Source: Anastatus disparis | Taxonomy: Eukaryota; Arthropoda; Insecta; Hymenoptera; Eupelmidae | DNA length: 64,000 nucleotides | Direction: 5' to 3' | Assembly (NCBI GenBank): GCA_017163975.1 | Contig: JAFFSR010000370.1 | Location: 2,232,001 to 2,296,000, forward strand | Shown here: piece by piece, positions 34,885 through 45,896 of the stretch | Layout of the letters: each line of letters starts with the position of its first letter | Position numbering within the stretch: position 1 is the first letter of the stretch | The notes under the pieces: generated by a model | Databases searched by the model: none | Seen by the model: only the letters and a program-made list of their open reading frames with translations | What the model was told of the DNA's origin: nothing | Position numbers and translations under genes: made by a program

Positions 34885-35474
34885 CCTTCAAATATTCTTT
34901 AGTAAAATATTATATTCGAAAAAAAAATGTTCAAATTTAGAAAAATATCTTATTAACTTTAAGAAATTAGTTACCTCTGAAATAGTGTTGAAAGTCAGTA
35001 AAACTTTCTTAAAAACAATGCTATATTTTTTTATTGAAAAAATGTAATATTTATTTAAAATAATTTTTATATGAAAATGAAAAAAATATTTTACATCAAA
35101 TAATTTTTTAATTCAAAGACATCATTTTTGAATTAAACAAATTAGTTCATGACTTCGATAAACCTATCTCTTTTCAACAATAGAATGTTTGATAGTGCAA
35201 AAAAGCAGTGTAATTGATTACATTTCTTTACATTATAAAGAGGATTTTGCATTGAAAAAAAATAACTGTCGGAATGAAGAAAATATAACTAAAAAACTTT
35301 GAAAATTTTCTCATTTTCATAAAGTAATTATTATTTTGATTAAAAACGTACATTTCATAAAAAAAAAAAAAATCACAACAATTATTTATAAACATAATTA
35401 CAGAAAATAAATTTTAATTAAAATCATTATTTAACTGTTCTAAAGAAATATTTCTTTGAATAAAAAAATAATTC

Positions 35475-35961
35475 TGATGACGCCTTTCAGAAAATTGTTC
35501 GAAAATGAGTGGACTGTATTTAAATGTCCTTAATTAAATTTAAATTATATTAATTAAAGAACTTTGGCGCACATAAAACTGGTAGCGTCACTATGCATGA
35601 AAAGGCACAAAAGTCACTAATGCACATAATTAGTCTTGATTAGAAATTTATTAAATATAAAACAATAGATAATTAATTTTATAAAGCGTGTTTTCTTGAT
35701 TAGAATCACTGTACTCGACGTGTAAAAGAAACCGCGTGGTCGAGTTGCAAATGCCGCCAAGGTAACAATGCGCTCAGCAAAGCGATGTGTCTCGTTCGAG
35801 GATCCGTGGCTATCTGACTGAGCCCGCGAGGCACGTTAAGCTCAAGCGAGAAGTTACGAGCCACGTGTTCGTAATTAAGAACGCGCTACGGGGTTCGCAC
35901 AGCTAGAGGCGCGAGATCGAACCTTCGAGAAGGCGCGAATTCAAAGGCAATGGCCTGAACA
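35475..35961 (-). repeat. 3' LTR of BEL/Pao element
   Basis: 487 bp; on the - strand it begins TGTTCAGGCCATTGCC and ends GGCGTCATCA. The preceding - strand GGTGGGCGGTA (35962-35972) is the likely polypurine tract. Confidence 0.9.
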
Positions 35962-36287
35962 TACCGCCCACCACGAATCCGTTGTGGCAAACTATGGATT
36001 AGTAAGTTATCCCGAATGATAGCTAATTTCGTTGTTGGATTAACCTTAAAGGTGAAAGGCACCATTTACCATTCTACATTCTATCACGCGAAAGATTACC
36101 GACAAGCAACCTTAAGGGCTGGGGTTCAGTTAATGAATAAAATAAATGATAGTTACTAGCTATAGACAATCGAGTACAGTGGTTTTACAATAATTGAAAA
36201 TTGAACAAATACATGTCTAATACAACAAAGTTAAGTAATTGAATCTTGAGTCTTGAGTGAGGATGATACGACGACTACAGTCGTTGA

Positions 36288-39200
36288 TTACGTTGATGAA
36301 GTACCACCCACCGTTTCAGCATCTAAAATTACAGTAGAATCGGTGGCTCTTGAATTAACTGGAAGATAGATCAGCTGATTTACTGGTCGTCTGAATTCAG
36401 ATGAAGACGTTCGTAAGTCCACGACTCTACATAATCCATCCGGTCCAGGGAAGAGCTTAGTTACTCTGGCTAGAGGCCATTTAGTTAGTGGAATCAGTTG
36501 ATCCTTGAATAAAACCAGATCTCCCACTTGAAGTGATCGATGGGGAAATAGCCATTTCGAACGTTGTTGTAGTTGAGTTAGGAACTCCTTGTGCCAGCGT
36601 TTCCAGAAATGGTTGCGCATGGTGACTAAATGAGCCCATCTAGAAGACGGAGAGATGTTTTCGTTGTTAAAGATGAATGGTTCAGGTGGCGAGATGAGTG
36701 GAGCACCAATCAAGAAATGGCCTGGAGTGAGGGCTAACAGATCCTCTGAATCCGAACTCATTGCACTGAGTGGTCTGGAGTTAAGGCAGGCTTCAATCAT
36801 GGTGGCCACTGAAGAGAATTCCTCAAACGTGAGTTTAGCATCACCGATGACTCGAACAAGATGGCGTTTGAAAGATTTTACATTAGCCTCCCAAAGACCT
36901 CCAAAATTGGGAGCACGAGGTGGTATGAATGACCACTCAACATTATCCTGAGCGAGAGCAGCAGCGACCTCTTGACTTACAGCGGAAGCTGATTGAAAGA
37001 GTTGGCAAAGCTCAGTTGCGGCTCCACGAAAATTAGTGGCGTTGTCACTAAAGAGGACTCGACAAAGACCTCTTCTCGCAGAGAATCGACGAAAAGCCAT
37101 CAAGAAGGCTGCAGAAGTGAGATCTGAGACGATCTCTATATGCACAGCTTTGATTACCATGCAGAGAAATATAGCCACATAACCTTTGAATGTCTTGTGA
37201 CCTCGTCCAGCCGACGCTCTCATGGCAAATGGTCCGGCAAAGTCAACTCCTGTATAAGTGAATGGGCGTGCAGGTTTAACTCGTACAGCAGGCAGAGGTC
37301 CCATGAGTTGCTCCATAGTCCTAGCCTTGTACCTCGCACAGATGATACATCGACGAACGATCTTCCTGATAGTATTACGGCCTTGAAGTATCCAAAACTC
37401 TCGTAAGAGATGACTTTGAACCAGTGAAGGTCCACCATGAAGTGTGATCAAGTGTGCTTGAGTAATGAACAGCTCAGTCACATAATGACGAGCGGGTAAG
37501 ATGATAGGATGTATTTCATCCTCAGATAAAAATGAGTTTTGCAGACGTCCACCTGATCGTAATAAGCCGTCTTGATCCAAGAATGGAGTCAGTTTTAAGA
37601 GCGAGCTGGAAGACTGAAGAGGCTTGCCTTGAAGTAGCAATTGGATTTCCCTGGGGAAGGACGCTCTCTGTACCAATTTAAGTAAATATCGGCGTCCATA
37701 TTGGGTTTCTTGGGCCGACAGTGATGGAGGAGGTTCTCTTTTGCCTTTGAACCTGACTCTTAATAGCCAGCGAGCGATGTAGCTTAAAATGTTAATGTAC
37801 TTGGTCAGTGAAGAAAAACGAAGAAGCCATTGATCAAAGTCATCAGTGATTAAAGCTACAAAACACTGTGATTGGTTAATCTTACGGGCTTCTAAGTCAG
37901 TATATGCGCGTTCAGACGCATCACAGAATGCATGAAGCTGCCAAGATGCAGAACTGATGGCTCCAACCCAACGAGGTATTCGAATGGCCTCTAAATCGAC
38001 TAAGTGCACACGAAATTCATGCCAAGAATCAGCCAGGTGAGCAGGGACAGGTTCATCCCAATCGGATTTCAATAACCACAAACCTTGCAGTAAAATTTTC
38101 CCTCTGATTACTATGGGTGTCAACCACCCAATAGGATCAAATAATTTAGCTATATCAGACGATATAGATCGCTTAGTTGGTGGTGACACTGAAGAAAACT
38201 GGATACTAGATACCTTGAACCAAAAAACATCAGCAGAAGGAGACCAATGGATGCCAAGTACTGAGGTAGATCCCGGGTCTTGGAAGAGCGTTTCAGATGG
38301 TCGAGAGCTTAAGTCGACTCCAGATATAAGTTCAGGACGGTTAGATGCCCATTTTCCAGCAGATAAGCCCGCTGAGGCCAGGACAGAAACCAGCTGGTTT
38401 TGAACCATAAGTGCATCTTCCAACGAGTTTGCACCAGCAAAGAAATCATCCGCATATCGACCTTGGTGTATAACCCTGGATGCTTCTGGATAACGATTCC
38501 TTTCATCTTCAGCTGGTTGTAGCATGCATGCGTTTGATAGAAATGGGGCACTGGCTGTGCCATAAGTGACAGTAGTTAAACAAAATGTATCGATTGGTTC
38601 CTCTGGTGATCGACGCCACAGAACGCGTTGCCAATCCTGATCATCTGGGTGAACAAGGAACTGTCGGAACATCTTGACAATGTCGCAGGTAAAAACATAT
38701 TGAAAGAACGACCATCTTAATATGATGGCCAGCACGTCTGACTGTAGTTTGGGACCTACATGCAGAAAGGAATTAAGCGAGATACCGTTGCTGTTACATT
38801 GAGAGGCGTTGAAAACTACTCTAATTTTGTTAGAATCAGCCCTTTTGAAGACTGGGTGATGAGGTAAATAACAGCACTGGTTAGACTTTACCTGATCTGA
38901 TGACAGTCTCACCATATGCTGGAGCTGCTCATATTCAGTCATGAAATCCAAATAAGGCCTTTGAAGTTCGGGACGGCGAACAAAACGTTTCTCCAATCGC
39001 TTCAGCTGTTGTCCAGCGATATCATGCATATCTCCCATCGTGGGACGACTAATGAAGGGCAATCGCACTACAAAGCGGCCGTCAGCATTACGATGGTGAG
39101 TAGAAAGAAAATGCTGATAGCATTCGTTCTCCTCAGGTGTTGGACTGGGTAAGGTAGGCACCTCTTCTATGTCCCAAAAACGACTCAGAATGCTTTCCAG

Positions 39201-41132
39201 TGACTCCCGTACGGCCAAGTGGATTGACGTTGTGGTGAGGACGTTCGATTGAGAAGGAGGAGTTGGTATACCTCCTTTTAATACCCAACCAAAAACGGTG
39301 TTGATTGCAGTCACGTTGAGCCCTGGAGGGCCCCGTTGAAGTCCAGGCAGAAGGATGACAGCAAAAACCTCAGTGTCAAGAATACAGTCGATTCTTGCAT
39401 TCTCTCCAAAGTGTGGATCGGCCAATTGTAGTTGATCAAGGTCAGGCCAAGGTGGTAACTGTACCTTTGGTCGTGATGCCAAGCTGGGGACGTTTTTGAG
39501 AACCAGAGCTGAAAAACTGAAATTAGTGTCATGAGCCGATTTAAGAAGAAGAGAGACACGACTCCTTGCATGCGCTGTAGTTGAGCCTCCAACACCCTTA
39601 ACCATGACGTTATCGGGTGTTTTACGCAAGGACAATGCTTGCGCAATACGCTCTGAGATAAATGATTCTTCGGCTCCAGAATCAAGTAGAGCACGAACAG
39701 AAATGGATGTGCCATCAGGTGCTTGCAGAATAACGCACGCAGTGCCTAAGATTTTGCATCGTTGGCTCTGTGCCATTAGAGTTGTCACGTGAGCTGTTGA
39801 CGATGCCGTGGCAGGAAGTTCAGTAGGTATACGAGGCGCAGATGGAGCTGAATGTAGCTTTGTGTGGTGCTTTTCCTCGCATACAAGACATCTACCCTTT
39901 GAAGTACAGGCATCAAGCGAATGGCTTGAATTCAAGCAATTGCTGCACAGGTTGGCAGTCTTGACATGCAACCATCGTTGCTCCTGAGAACAGAGACTGA
40001 ATTTTGGGCAGAATCCAAGGAAATGACCTTCATTGCAATAGGAACATTTGCGGTTGGAAAAGTCCTTGTTGGATTTGCCAAGTGCTGCATGAGCGGAACG
40101 CTGTAGTGATTTCTTGAATCGAGGATTATCCTTTGGTTTATTCGACTCAGAACCAGTAGTAGGATTTTTATGGAGAGCTTTAAAGGGCCTTGACTTCTCT
40201 GAAGAACCTTGAGTCGTTATAAGCGCTTGAATCCGCTGCTCAATAAATTTCCGGAATTCAGAAAGGGTTGGAAAATCATCAGGATGATCCTTTCCAACTT
40301 GTTGTGCCCAAAGCAGTTTCAGTGAATGAGGTAGTTTGGAGACGGCGAAATAAACGAATATGTCATCCCAATGGTTAACTGGCCTCTGTAAATTAGAGAA
40401 AATATTAATGCTTTGGTCGATTGTTGAGAGCAAAGAATTAAGATGCTGAAGAGACTCATCCTTTGAGTCTGGTAAAGCAACTAATGCGTCCATTTGACAG
40501 TTAAAACGCAATTGTCGATTGTCGTATTGACGACAGAGCAACTTCCAAGCGGTGCTGAAGTTTTCGGCCGTAGCCTTGACTCCCTTGACAAGTTGCAAAG
40601 CTTCACCCTGCAGACAGTTGACAAGTCTTTGGAATTTAATGATCGGAGCCATACTTACATCGTCTACCACTAAGGAAGCGAATTTGTCCTTAAACGACTC
40701 CCATTCAGATTGAATACCATTGAAGTGAGGCAGTTTTAACTTCTCCAAAGAAGCTTGGTTTTGTTGTACAGGCTGAAGATCACGTGTGGTAGCAGAAGTG
40801 GCATTATTTGCTTGAGGCGCGTTATGGAGGCGGCATTGTCTCTTGTACCAGGATTTCGCAGTAAAGTAGGCAGATTGAACTTTGCTGAAGTGAGACGACG
40901 TGAAATACGTTCTTTCCGAAAGCTGCTCAGCAAGTCTGGACAATATGATGTCCTTAGCTGCAAAATCCGTCCAATATGATTCCAATAATTCCAGCCTCGT
41001 TTCGTTTTCATCTAGCGTGAAATGTAGATCCTCGGTGATTTGTGTAGCTGCAGCTGTGTCCATGATCACAGCACCCAATAGCTTTTGATCCAGCAGCGCA
41101 TTGTTAATTTCCGAATCGACCTTTGGCGGCAT
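36288..41132 (-). CDS. BEL/Pao gag-pol polyprotein lacking RNase H
   Basis: A 1614-codon frame from an ATG (MPPKVDSEIN). Domains: gag of the DUF1759 type, residues ~150-300; zinc knuckles CSYCNEGHFLGFC (363-375) and a second Cys-rich cluster (396-428); aspartic protease LLDSGAEES (482-490); RT with FTCDIVKMF (D817) and YADD (893-896); integrase with a zinc site (H1232-C1265) and catalytic D1297, D1363, E1415; and a C-terminal DUF5641-like domain (~1500-1590, VGDLVLFKDQ). After FCDASERAY (1069-1077), where Pao RNase H begins, the sequence jumps to TDLEARKINQ. By comparison with the family nearly all of RNase H is absent, yet the frame stays open. All other catalytic residues I checked are present. 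Confidence 0.92.
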   Translation of the reverse strand: MPPKVDSEINNALLDQKLLGAVIMDTAAATQITEDLHFTLDENETRLELLESYWTDFAAKDIILSRLAEQLSERTYFTSSHFSKVQSAYFTAKSWYKRQCRLHNAPQANNATSATTRDLQPVQQNQASLEKLKLPHFNGIQSEWESFKDKFASLVVDDVSMAPIIKFQRLVNCLQGEALQLVKGVKATAENFSTAWKLLCRQYDNRQLRFNCQMDALVALPDSKDESLQHLNSLLSTIDQSINIFSNLQRPVNHWDDIFVYFAVSKLPHSLKLLWAQQVGKDHPDDFPTLSEFRKFIEQRIQALITTQGSSEKSRPFKALHKNPTTGSESNKPKDNPRFKKSLQRSAHAALGKSNKDFSNRKCSYCNEGHFLGFCPKFSLCSQEQRWLHVKTANLCSNCLNSSHSLDACTSKGRCLVCEEKHHTKLHSAPSAPRIPTELPATASSTAHVTTLMAQSQRCKILGTACVILQAPDGTSISVRALLDSGAEESFISERIAQALSLRKTPDNVMVKGVGGSTTAHARSRVSLLLKSAHDTNFSFSALVLKNVPSLASRPKVQLPPWPDLDQLQLADPHFGENARIDCILDTEVFAVILLPGLQRGPPGLNVTAINTVFGWVLKGGIPTPPSQSNVLTTTSIHLAVRESLESILSRFWDIEEVPTLPSPTPEENECYQHFLSTHHRNADGRFVVRLPFISRPTMGDMHDIAGQQLKRLEKRFVRRPELQRPYLDFMTEYEQLQHMVRLSSDQVKSNQCCYLPHHPVFKRADSNKIRVVFNASQCNSNGISLNSFLHVGPKLQSDVLAIILRWSFFQYVFTCDIVKMFRQFLVHPDDQDWQRVLWRRSPEEPIDTFCLTTVTYGTASAPFLSNACMLQPAEDERNRYPEASRVIHQGRYADDFFAGANSLEDALMVQNQLVSVLASAGLSAGKWASNRPELISGVDLSSRPSETLFQDPGSTSVLGIHWSPSADVFWFKVSSIQFSSVSPPTKRSISSDIAKLFDPIGWLTPIVIRGKILLQGLWLLKSDWDEPVPAHLADSWHEFRVHLVDLEAIRIPRWVGAISSASWQLHAFCDASERAYTDLEARKINQSQCFVALITDDFDQWLLRFSSLTKYINILSYIARWLLRVRFKGKREPPPSLSAQETQYGRRYLLKLVQRASFPREIQLLLQGKPLQSSSSLLKLTPFLDQDGLLRSGGRLQNSFLSEDEIHPIILPARHYVTELFITQAHLITLHGGPSLVQSHLLREFWILQGRNTIRKIVRRCIICARYKARTMEQLMGPLPAVRVKPARPFTYTGVDFAGPFAMRASAGRGHKTFKGYVAIFLCMVIKAVHIEIVSDLTSAAFLMAFRRFSARRGLCRVLFSDNATNFRGAATELCQLFQSASAVSQEVAAALAQDNVEWSFIPPRAPNFGGLWEANVKSFKRHLVRVIGDAKLTFEEFSSVATMIEACLNSRPLSAMSSDSEDLLALTPGHFLIGAPLISPPEPFIFNNENISPSSRWAHLVTMRNHFWKRWHKEFLTQLQQRSKWLFPHRSLQVGDLVLFKDQLIPLTKWPLARVTKLFPGPDGLCRVVDLRTSSSEFRRPVNQLIYLPVNSRATDSTVILDAETVGGTSST

Positions 41133-41665
41133 GATGGTTAACGTAGAGGCAAATGCAAGAATATTTAGAAAAACTTAAATGCCGATAAGTCGTGTTTTTA
41201 AGATTTAAAGACAACTTAAGTCTGCTTGAAATTTCCGCGCTGCAGAAAGTGAATAATCACACCATAGACAGATGTAGATTGGTGTTTCAGTATGCTTTGC
41301 TAATCAAGATTTTAAAATTAAGAAAAATTTAGTCTTTTAAACACGTTACGTTGTATCATAAATTTCAGAAACGGTTTTATGCGCGATGTATATCTAGCGT
41401 CGCAGTGACTCACTACAAAATGGCGCGTGACAGGCTTTTATGGCTATGCGCACTCTTTAAATGTCGGATGTGACGTCACTTAGACTTTCGATGATAACAG
41501 AATTCACCTTTTGATTTATTTTTGATAACCGTTCCGAACAGTGCCTGTTTTTCCTTTTCCGCACTATACACTACCACCTTTTCACTTTTTTTTTGCACTT
41601 TTTTTGCACCGGGTTCACATGCGGAATAGATTTACCTATGATCCGGCTCGAAGGACCAAATTTTA
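41133..41665 (-). promoter_or_regulatory. BEL/Pao leader with primer-binding site
   Basis: Between the 5' LTR and the ATG. The PBS TGGTCCTTCGAGCCGGAT on the - strand is at 41658-41641, seven bases inside the LTR. The type TGGTCCTTCGAGCC recurs in BEL/Pao elements. The rest is untranslated leader without a recognised gene. Confidence 0.75.
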
Positions 41666-42152
41666 TGATGACGCCTTTCAGAAAATTGTTCGAAAATGAG
41701 TGGACTGTATTTAAATGTCCTTAATTAAATTTAAATTATATTAATTAAAGAACTTTGGCGCACATAAAACTGGTAGCGTCACTATGCATGAAAAGGCACA
41801 AAAGTCACTAATGCACATAATTAGTCTTGATTAGAAATTTATTAAATATAAAACAATAAATAATTAATTTTATAAAGCGTGTTTTCTTGATTAGAATCAC
41901 TGTACTCGACGTGTAAAAGAAACCGCGTGGTCGAGTTGCAAATGCCGCCAAGGTAACAATGCGCTCAGCAAAGCGATGTGTCTCGTTCGAGGATCCGTGG
42001 CTATCTGACTGAGCCCGCGAGGCACTTTAAGCTCAAGCGAGAAGTTACGAGGCACGTGTTCGTAATTAAGAACGCGCTACGGGGTTCGCACAGCTAGAGG
42101 CGCGAGATCGAACCTTCGAGAAGGCGCGAATTCAAAGGCAACGGCCTGAACA
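41666..42152 (-). repeat. 5' LTR of BEL/Pao element
   Basis: Same 487 bp as the other LTR with differences at a few sites (for example CAATAAAT versus CAATAGAT, GGCACTTTAAG versus GGCACGTTAAG). It carries the promoter for the - strand transcript. Confidence 0.9.
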
Positions 42153-42592
42153 AATTCTTTGAATCAAAAGAGTTTCAGTAATTAAGAAAAATTGAAATTT
42201 ATATTGCAGAAAAAGAACTTAAATTTGTTGAAACATTTATTTCAATTAATATTTTAAATTTACTTGTGAAAAATTATTTCTATGCTTGAAAGTGATGTTT
42301 CATGTTTTAAAAATAATATATTCTTCTACAAAAAAATATTTTTTAGGCTTGAAAAATTCAGATATATTTTTAAAGAAAGACAATATTTATTCAATGAATA
42401 GTTACTTATATTTGGTACACAGAAATTAATTAATACGCAATATTTTTTATATGCATAGAAATATTTTATTGAAGGAAAAAAAATTTATTTTAATTATTTA
42501 AGTTAATTTTTATTTTGACATTACGAGATATAAATTTAAAATAAAATAAATAATTTCCAGTATGACATTTTCTCAAGTTCAAGAAATATCTT

Positions 42593-43345
42593 ATGTATGT
42601 TGAGAAATATTTTATTGATATTTAAAAATTTTATTTTCACTGACGGAATAAATGATATTGATACAAAAAAATATTTCACTGATTGCCCGCAAGAAGCTAT
42701 TCGATACAATAAAATTTTTTTCGTTACAAAGAAATTTTTTTTCAGTGTAGCTATTAGATCTCAAGTAACAGTTTTATCATCTATCATTTATTTTCATCAT
42801 GGAGAGACAAAGACAGAATTAGGTTCAAGTAACAACCGCTACTTGAGTTAGGTCTATGAATAAAAGCCTAAGATCGTCTATGATAATGAAAATTTATATG
42901 GTTGGAATATATATTTAGAATAGATTAAATTACAAATATTATTCTTTTCATTTAAAAAATAATAAGTTGATTGGGAAAAAATTTTTTTCGCATTTAGTTT
43001 TAGTCTATTTTCAATTATAATAAATTTCATTAAAAACGAAGCAATTTATTTTAACATATTTTAACAATGACAATAATACTTTTAATTTATTTAGAAATAA
43101 TACTTTCATTTATATCTAAAAGTATTATGGAAATAATTTCAATCTATAAAATTCATAGTAAAGGATTAAATATTTTCATCTTACCTAATAGAATTAAAAT
43201 AATGGCTCTTGAACATTCGCTTTTGTGACTCGAAGGAATACATTGAAGTTGACAGTGGTGATTTTTAACGAAGTGAAATCCGTTATTATCAAAGTTCTCA
43301 CAATCGTCTGCCACAAAAGACACAAGAGTATCTTTTTTTGTACTT
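42593..43345. repeat. Left arm of a large inverted duplication
   Basis: Reads as the reverse complement of 49655-50385 throughout, for example GTAACAACCGCTACTTGAGTT here and AACTCAAGTAGCGGTTGTTAC there, with small indels. The duplicated block contains the CACTGAAAA end of the foldback (family B) and about 600 bp of neighbouring DNA. No gene. Confidence 0.8.
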
Positions 43346-43762
43346 TTCTAATACATCGACTTTGTTCCAGATGCTTCGCGGGATCGCGCACGCCGTATTC
43401 GCAAAATTTAGGTATATATATATATATATATATTAATATTAATATATAAATATATGTATTGCATCGTATGGATGCGTTCACAGACTTTTCATTGTCTTAC
43501 TTAGGAAATTACGTTCGCATACAAATAGCTGTGTTAAACACGCTTTTTGAAGTTGCGCACCAGTAATGCTTAGTATATTGCTGTGTCTGAAAATCTACTG
43601 CACATACTGGGGGTTCCTTTATAGATAAACTGTATCGTCCAATCAGAAAGCTTCTTTAGAGCTACTTAACGCGTGATAAATTTTGTGAATACGGCGTGTG
43701 CAACCCCGAGAAGCATTTGGAACAAAGCCGATGTATAAGAAGAGTACGAAAAACGCTGCCAA
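43320..43762. repeat. Short inverted repeat around (TA)n
   Basis: Positions about 43322-43411 (ACATCGACTTTGTTCCAGATG, CACGCCGTATTCGCAAAATTT) are inverted at about 43675-43760 (AAATTTTGTGAATACGGCGTG, CATTTGGAACAAAGCCGATGT). The middle holds a TA microsatellite at 43412-43450. No coding frame was recognised. Confidence 0.7.
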
Positions 43763-43984
43763 GTGCTTTGGCGCAATGCTTTCTCATAGAGCACATTGAG
43801 TTAGAGTAATTTGATTTTATTTTTTTTAATACGATTTTAATATAAATGTCCCTATCCTCTGTATTGAAGGCTGTCTTAATACCTACGAAAACTATATGAA
43901 TTTTACTCTTTCTTAATTTTGCCATTTGCATAATGTGATTTTATGATGCTCTAAAATTAAAAATGCGTTTATAAAATTAATTTT

Positions 43985-45370
43985 CCCAAGCTTGTCTTCT
44001 TAACACTATAACCAATAACTTGCATACAAATTTTCGAACATTTTCATCGAATAGTTTACAAAAAATACCAAATAATTGAAAAATAAACATTGTTTTAAAA
44101 TTTTCAAAACGCTTCAACGTTACAACTACGCTAAGAAAACCAGTTTTCAAAAGTTCATTTTATTTAGGCAATCGTAAATAATTTCTATACATAATTTTAA
44201 GCTACTTCATCGAGTAGTTTACGTAAAATACCAAAAAATAAGTGAAATTCTATTCAAGATTTACAAAATGCTCTAACATTAAAACTGCACTAAGAAAATA
44301 AGTTTTTCCAAGTTTACTTTAATTAGGCAATAACAAATAATTTGTATGAAAATTTTTGAGCAAATTTATCGAATGGTTTTTGTGTAATAGAAAAAAAATG
44401 AAATATGAACATTTTTTCCAAAATTTTCAAAATGCTCTAAAATTATAACTGCTCTAAGAAAATAAGTTTTCCGAAGCTTGATTTATTCAGATAATAGTAA
44501 AAATTTTGGAGCAAGTTTATCGAGTGATTTTTGTGCAATAGAAAAGAAATTAAAAATAAAAAATTTTTTCAAAATTTTCAAAATGCTCTAAAATTAAATG
44601 TGCGCTAAGAAAATTGAAGAAAATTAGTTTTCAAAAGTTCATTTTATTTTGGCAATCATAAATAATTCCCATACATAATTTGAAGCTCTTTCATCGAGTA
44701 GTTTACGTAAAATATAAAAAAAATTAGAAAAATTTTATTCAAAATTTTTAAAATGCTCTAAAATTAAAACTGCACTGAGAAAATAAGTTTTTCAAAGCTT
44801 GTTTTATTTAGGCCATTGCAAATGATTTCCATAAAAATTTTCGAGCAAATCTATCGAATGGTTTTTGTGTAATAGAAAAAAAATGAAAAATAGAGATTTT
44901 TTCCAAAATTTTCAAAATGCTCTAAAATTAAAACTACGCTAAGAAAATAAGTGTTCCAAAGCTTGTTTTCTTTAGACAATAGCGAATAACTTGCATACAA
45001 ATTTAGAAGCAAATCTATCGAATGGTTGTCGTAAAATAAAAAATAAATGAAAAAAAAAAATTTTTTCAAAATTTTCAAAATGCTCTCAAATTAAAAGTGC
45101 GCTAAAAAAATCAGTTGGTAAAAGTTTTTCTTCTTTTGGCAGTTGCAAATAATGTTCATACAAATTTTCAAGAAAATTCTTCGAGTAGTTTACGTAAAAT
45201 ATCAAAAAAAAGAAAAATCAATATTTTTTTAAAATTCTTAAAATGGCTCTAAAAAAAAACTGAACTAAGAAGATCAATTTTCAATAGCTTCTCCTCCAGT
45301 TAGACAAAAAAATAAATTGCATGCAAAATTTGAAGCTAATCCATCGAGTAGTTCTCGAGATCTTATTGGC
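43985..45370. repeat. Satellite-like tandem array, ~162-bp unit, ~8.5 copies
   Basis: A landmark CAAAGCTTGTTTTATTTAGG-type phrase recurs at about 43986, 44145, 44308, 44471, 44630, 44792, 44957, 45119 and 45283, i.e. every 159-165 bp. Each unit also has ATGCTCTAAAATTAAAACTG, CTAAGAAAATAAG and TCGAGTAGTTTACGTAAAAT. Units are divergent. The array ends at a (CA)n run (45377-45418). No gene. Confidence 0.85.
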
Positions 45371-45376
45371 GTACTG

Positions 45377-45418
<42 letters not shown>
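45377..45418. repeat. (CA)n microsatellite
   Basis: About 20 CA units directly after the last satellite unit, following ATTGGCGTACTGAA. A TA run lies further on at 45745-45790. Confidence 0.95.
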
Positions 45419-45421
<3 letters not shown>

Positions 45422-45748
45422 TGTGATGTATAAAATACATCACAAGTAATAGAATTTAAATAGATTAGTTATTAAGTATAAAAAGCGAAATTATGAAAAG
45501 CGAAATTATAACAAGCGAGCGTACTTATTATTTAATTCATAAATCTTATGTTTTAGGTTTTATTTTTTCTTTTAACGTTCTTTAAAATGATTTTTCTTTA
45601 AGTGTAATAAATAGACAGATGTAAAGGGAGAGTCGAGAAAATTATAGAGGAAAGCAAGAAATAAAAAAATAAAGTAATTAATAGAAGGATAGATAGCACA
45701 AACGCATTCAGGCTCAACACACAAGAGGAGCAGTCTGTACATTAGATA

Positions 45749-45796
<48 letters not shown>

Positions 45797-45896
45797 AGAA
45801 TAAAACGTACAAGACATGGAACCGCTGAGTTCGAGAAAGAAGAGGGGATATGTACAAATATATAGAGATAATGTGTATATATACCTATAGATATAT
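45419..45896. other. Spacer without gene
   Basis: Contains AAAGCGAAATTAT duplicated (45481-45510) and the (TA)n run at 45745-45790. Nothing else seen. Confidence 0.5.

Larger units (their letters stand above)
35475..42152 (-). mobile_element. BEL/Pao LTR retrotransposon, complete with LTRs and TSD
   Basis: Two 487-bp LTRs, 35475-35961 and 41666-42152, differ by about four bases by eye. The 5-bp duplication AATTC flanks the element (35470-35474, 42153-42157). The PBS and PPT are in place for transcription on the - strand. The single long frame 41132-36288 encodes the gag-pol polyprotein. LTR similarity implies a recent insertion. It lies in the foldback remnant also hit by the I-like element. 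Confidence 0.95.
23249..42747. mobile_element. TA-flanked CAC(A/T)G foldback (family B), shattered by later insertions
   Basis: The left end CACAGCGTAAAAAGTTTTTTG (23249) and the right end, reversed, CACTGAAAAAAAATTTCTTTG (42747) are inverted-like, with TA just outside both. After removing the I-like element (about 23386-34884) and the BEL/Pao element (35475-42152 plus one TSD), about 1.3 kb of AT-rich sequence remains. It is full of words such as AATATTTCTTTGAAT and ATTTTATTGAA in both orientations. A second, truncated copy starts at 50239. The assignment rests on weak ends and composition, so it is inferential. Confidence 0.45.

Noticed and set aside
43985..45370. CRISPR-like array
   Set aside because: Units are ~162 bp and diverged along their whole length, with no short exact repeats separated by unique spacers; the genome is eukaryotic.
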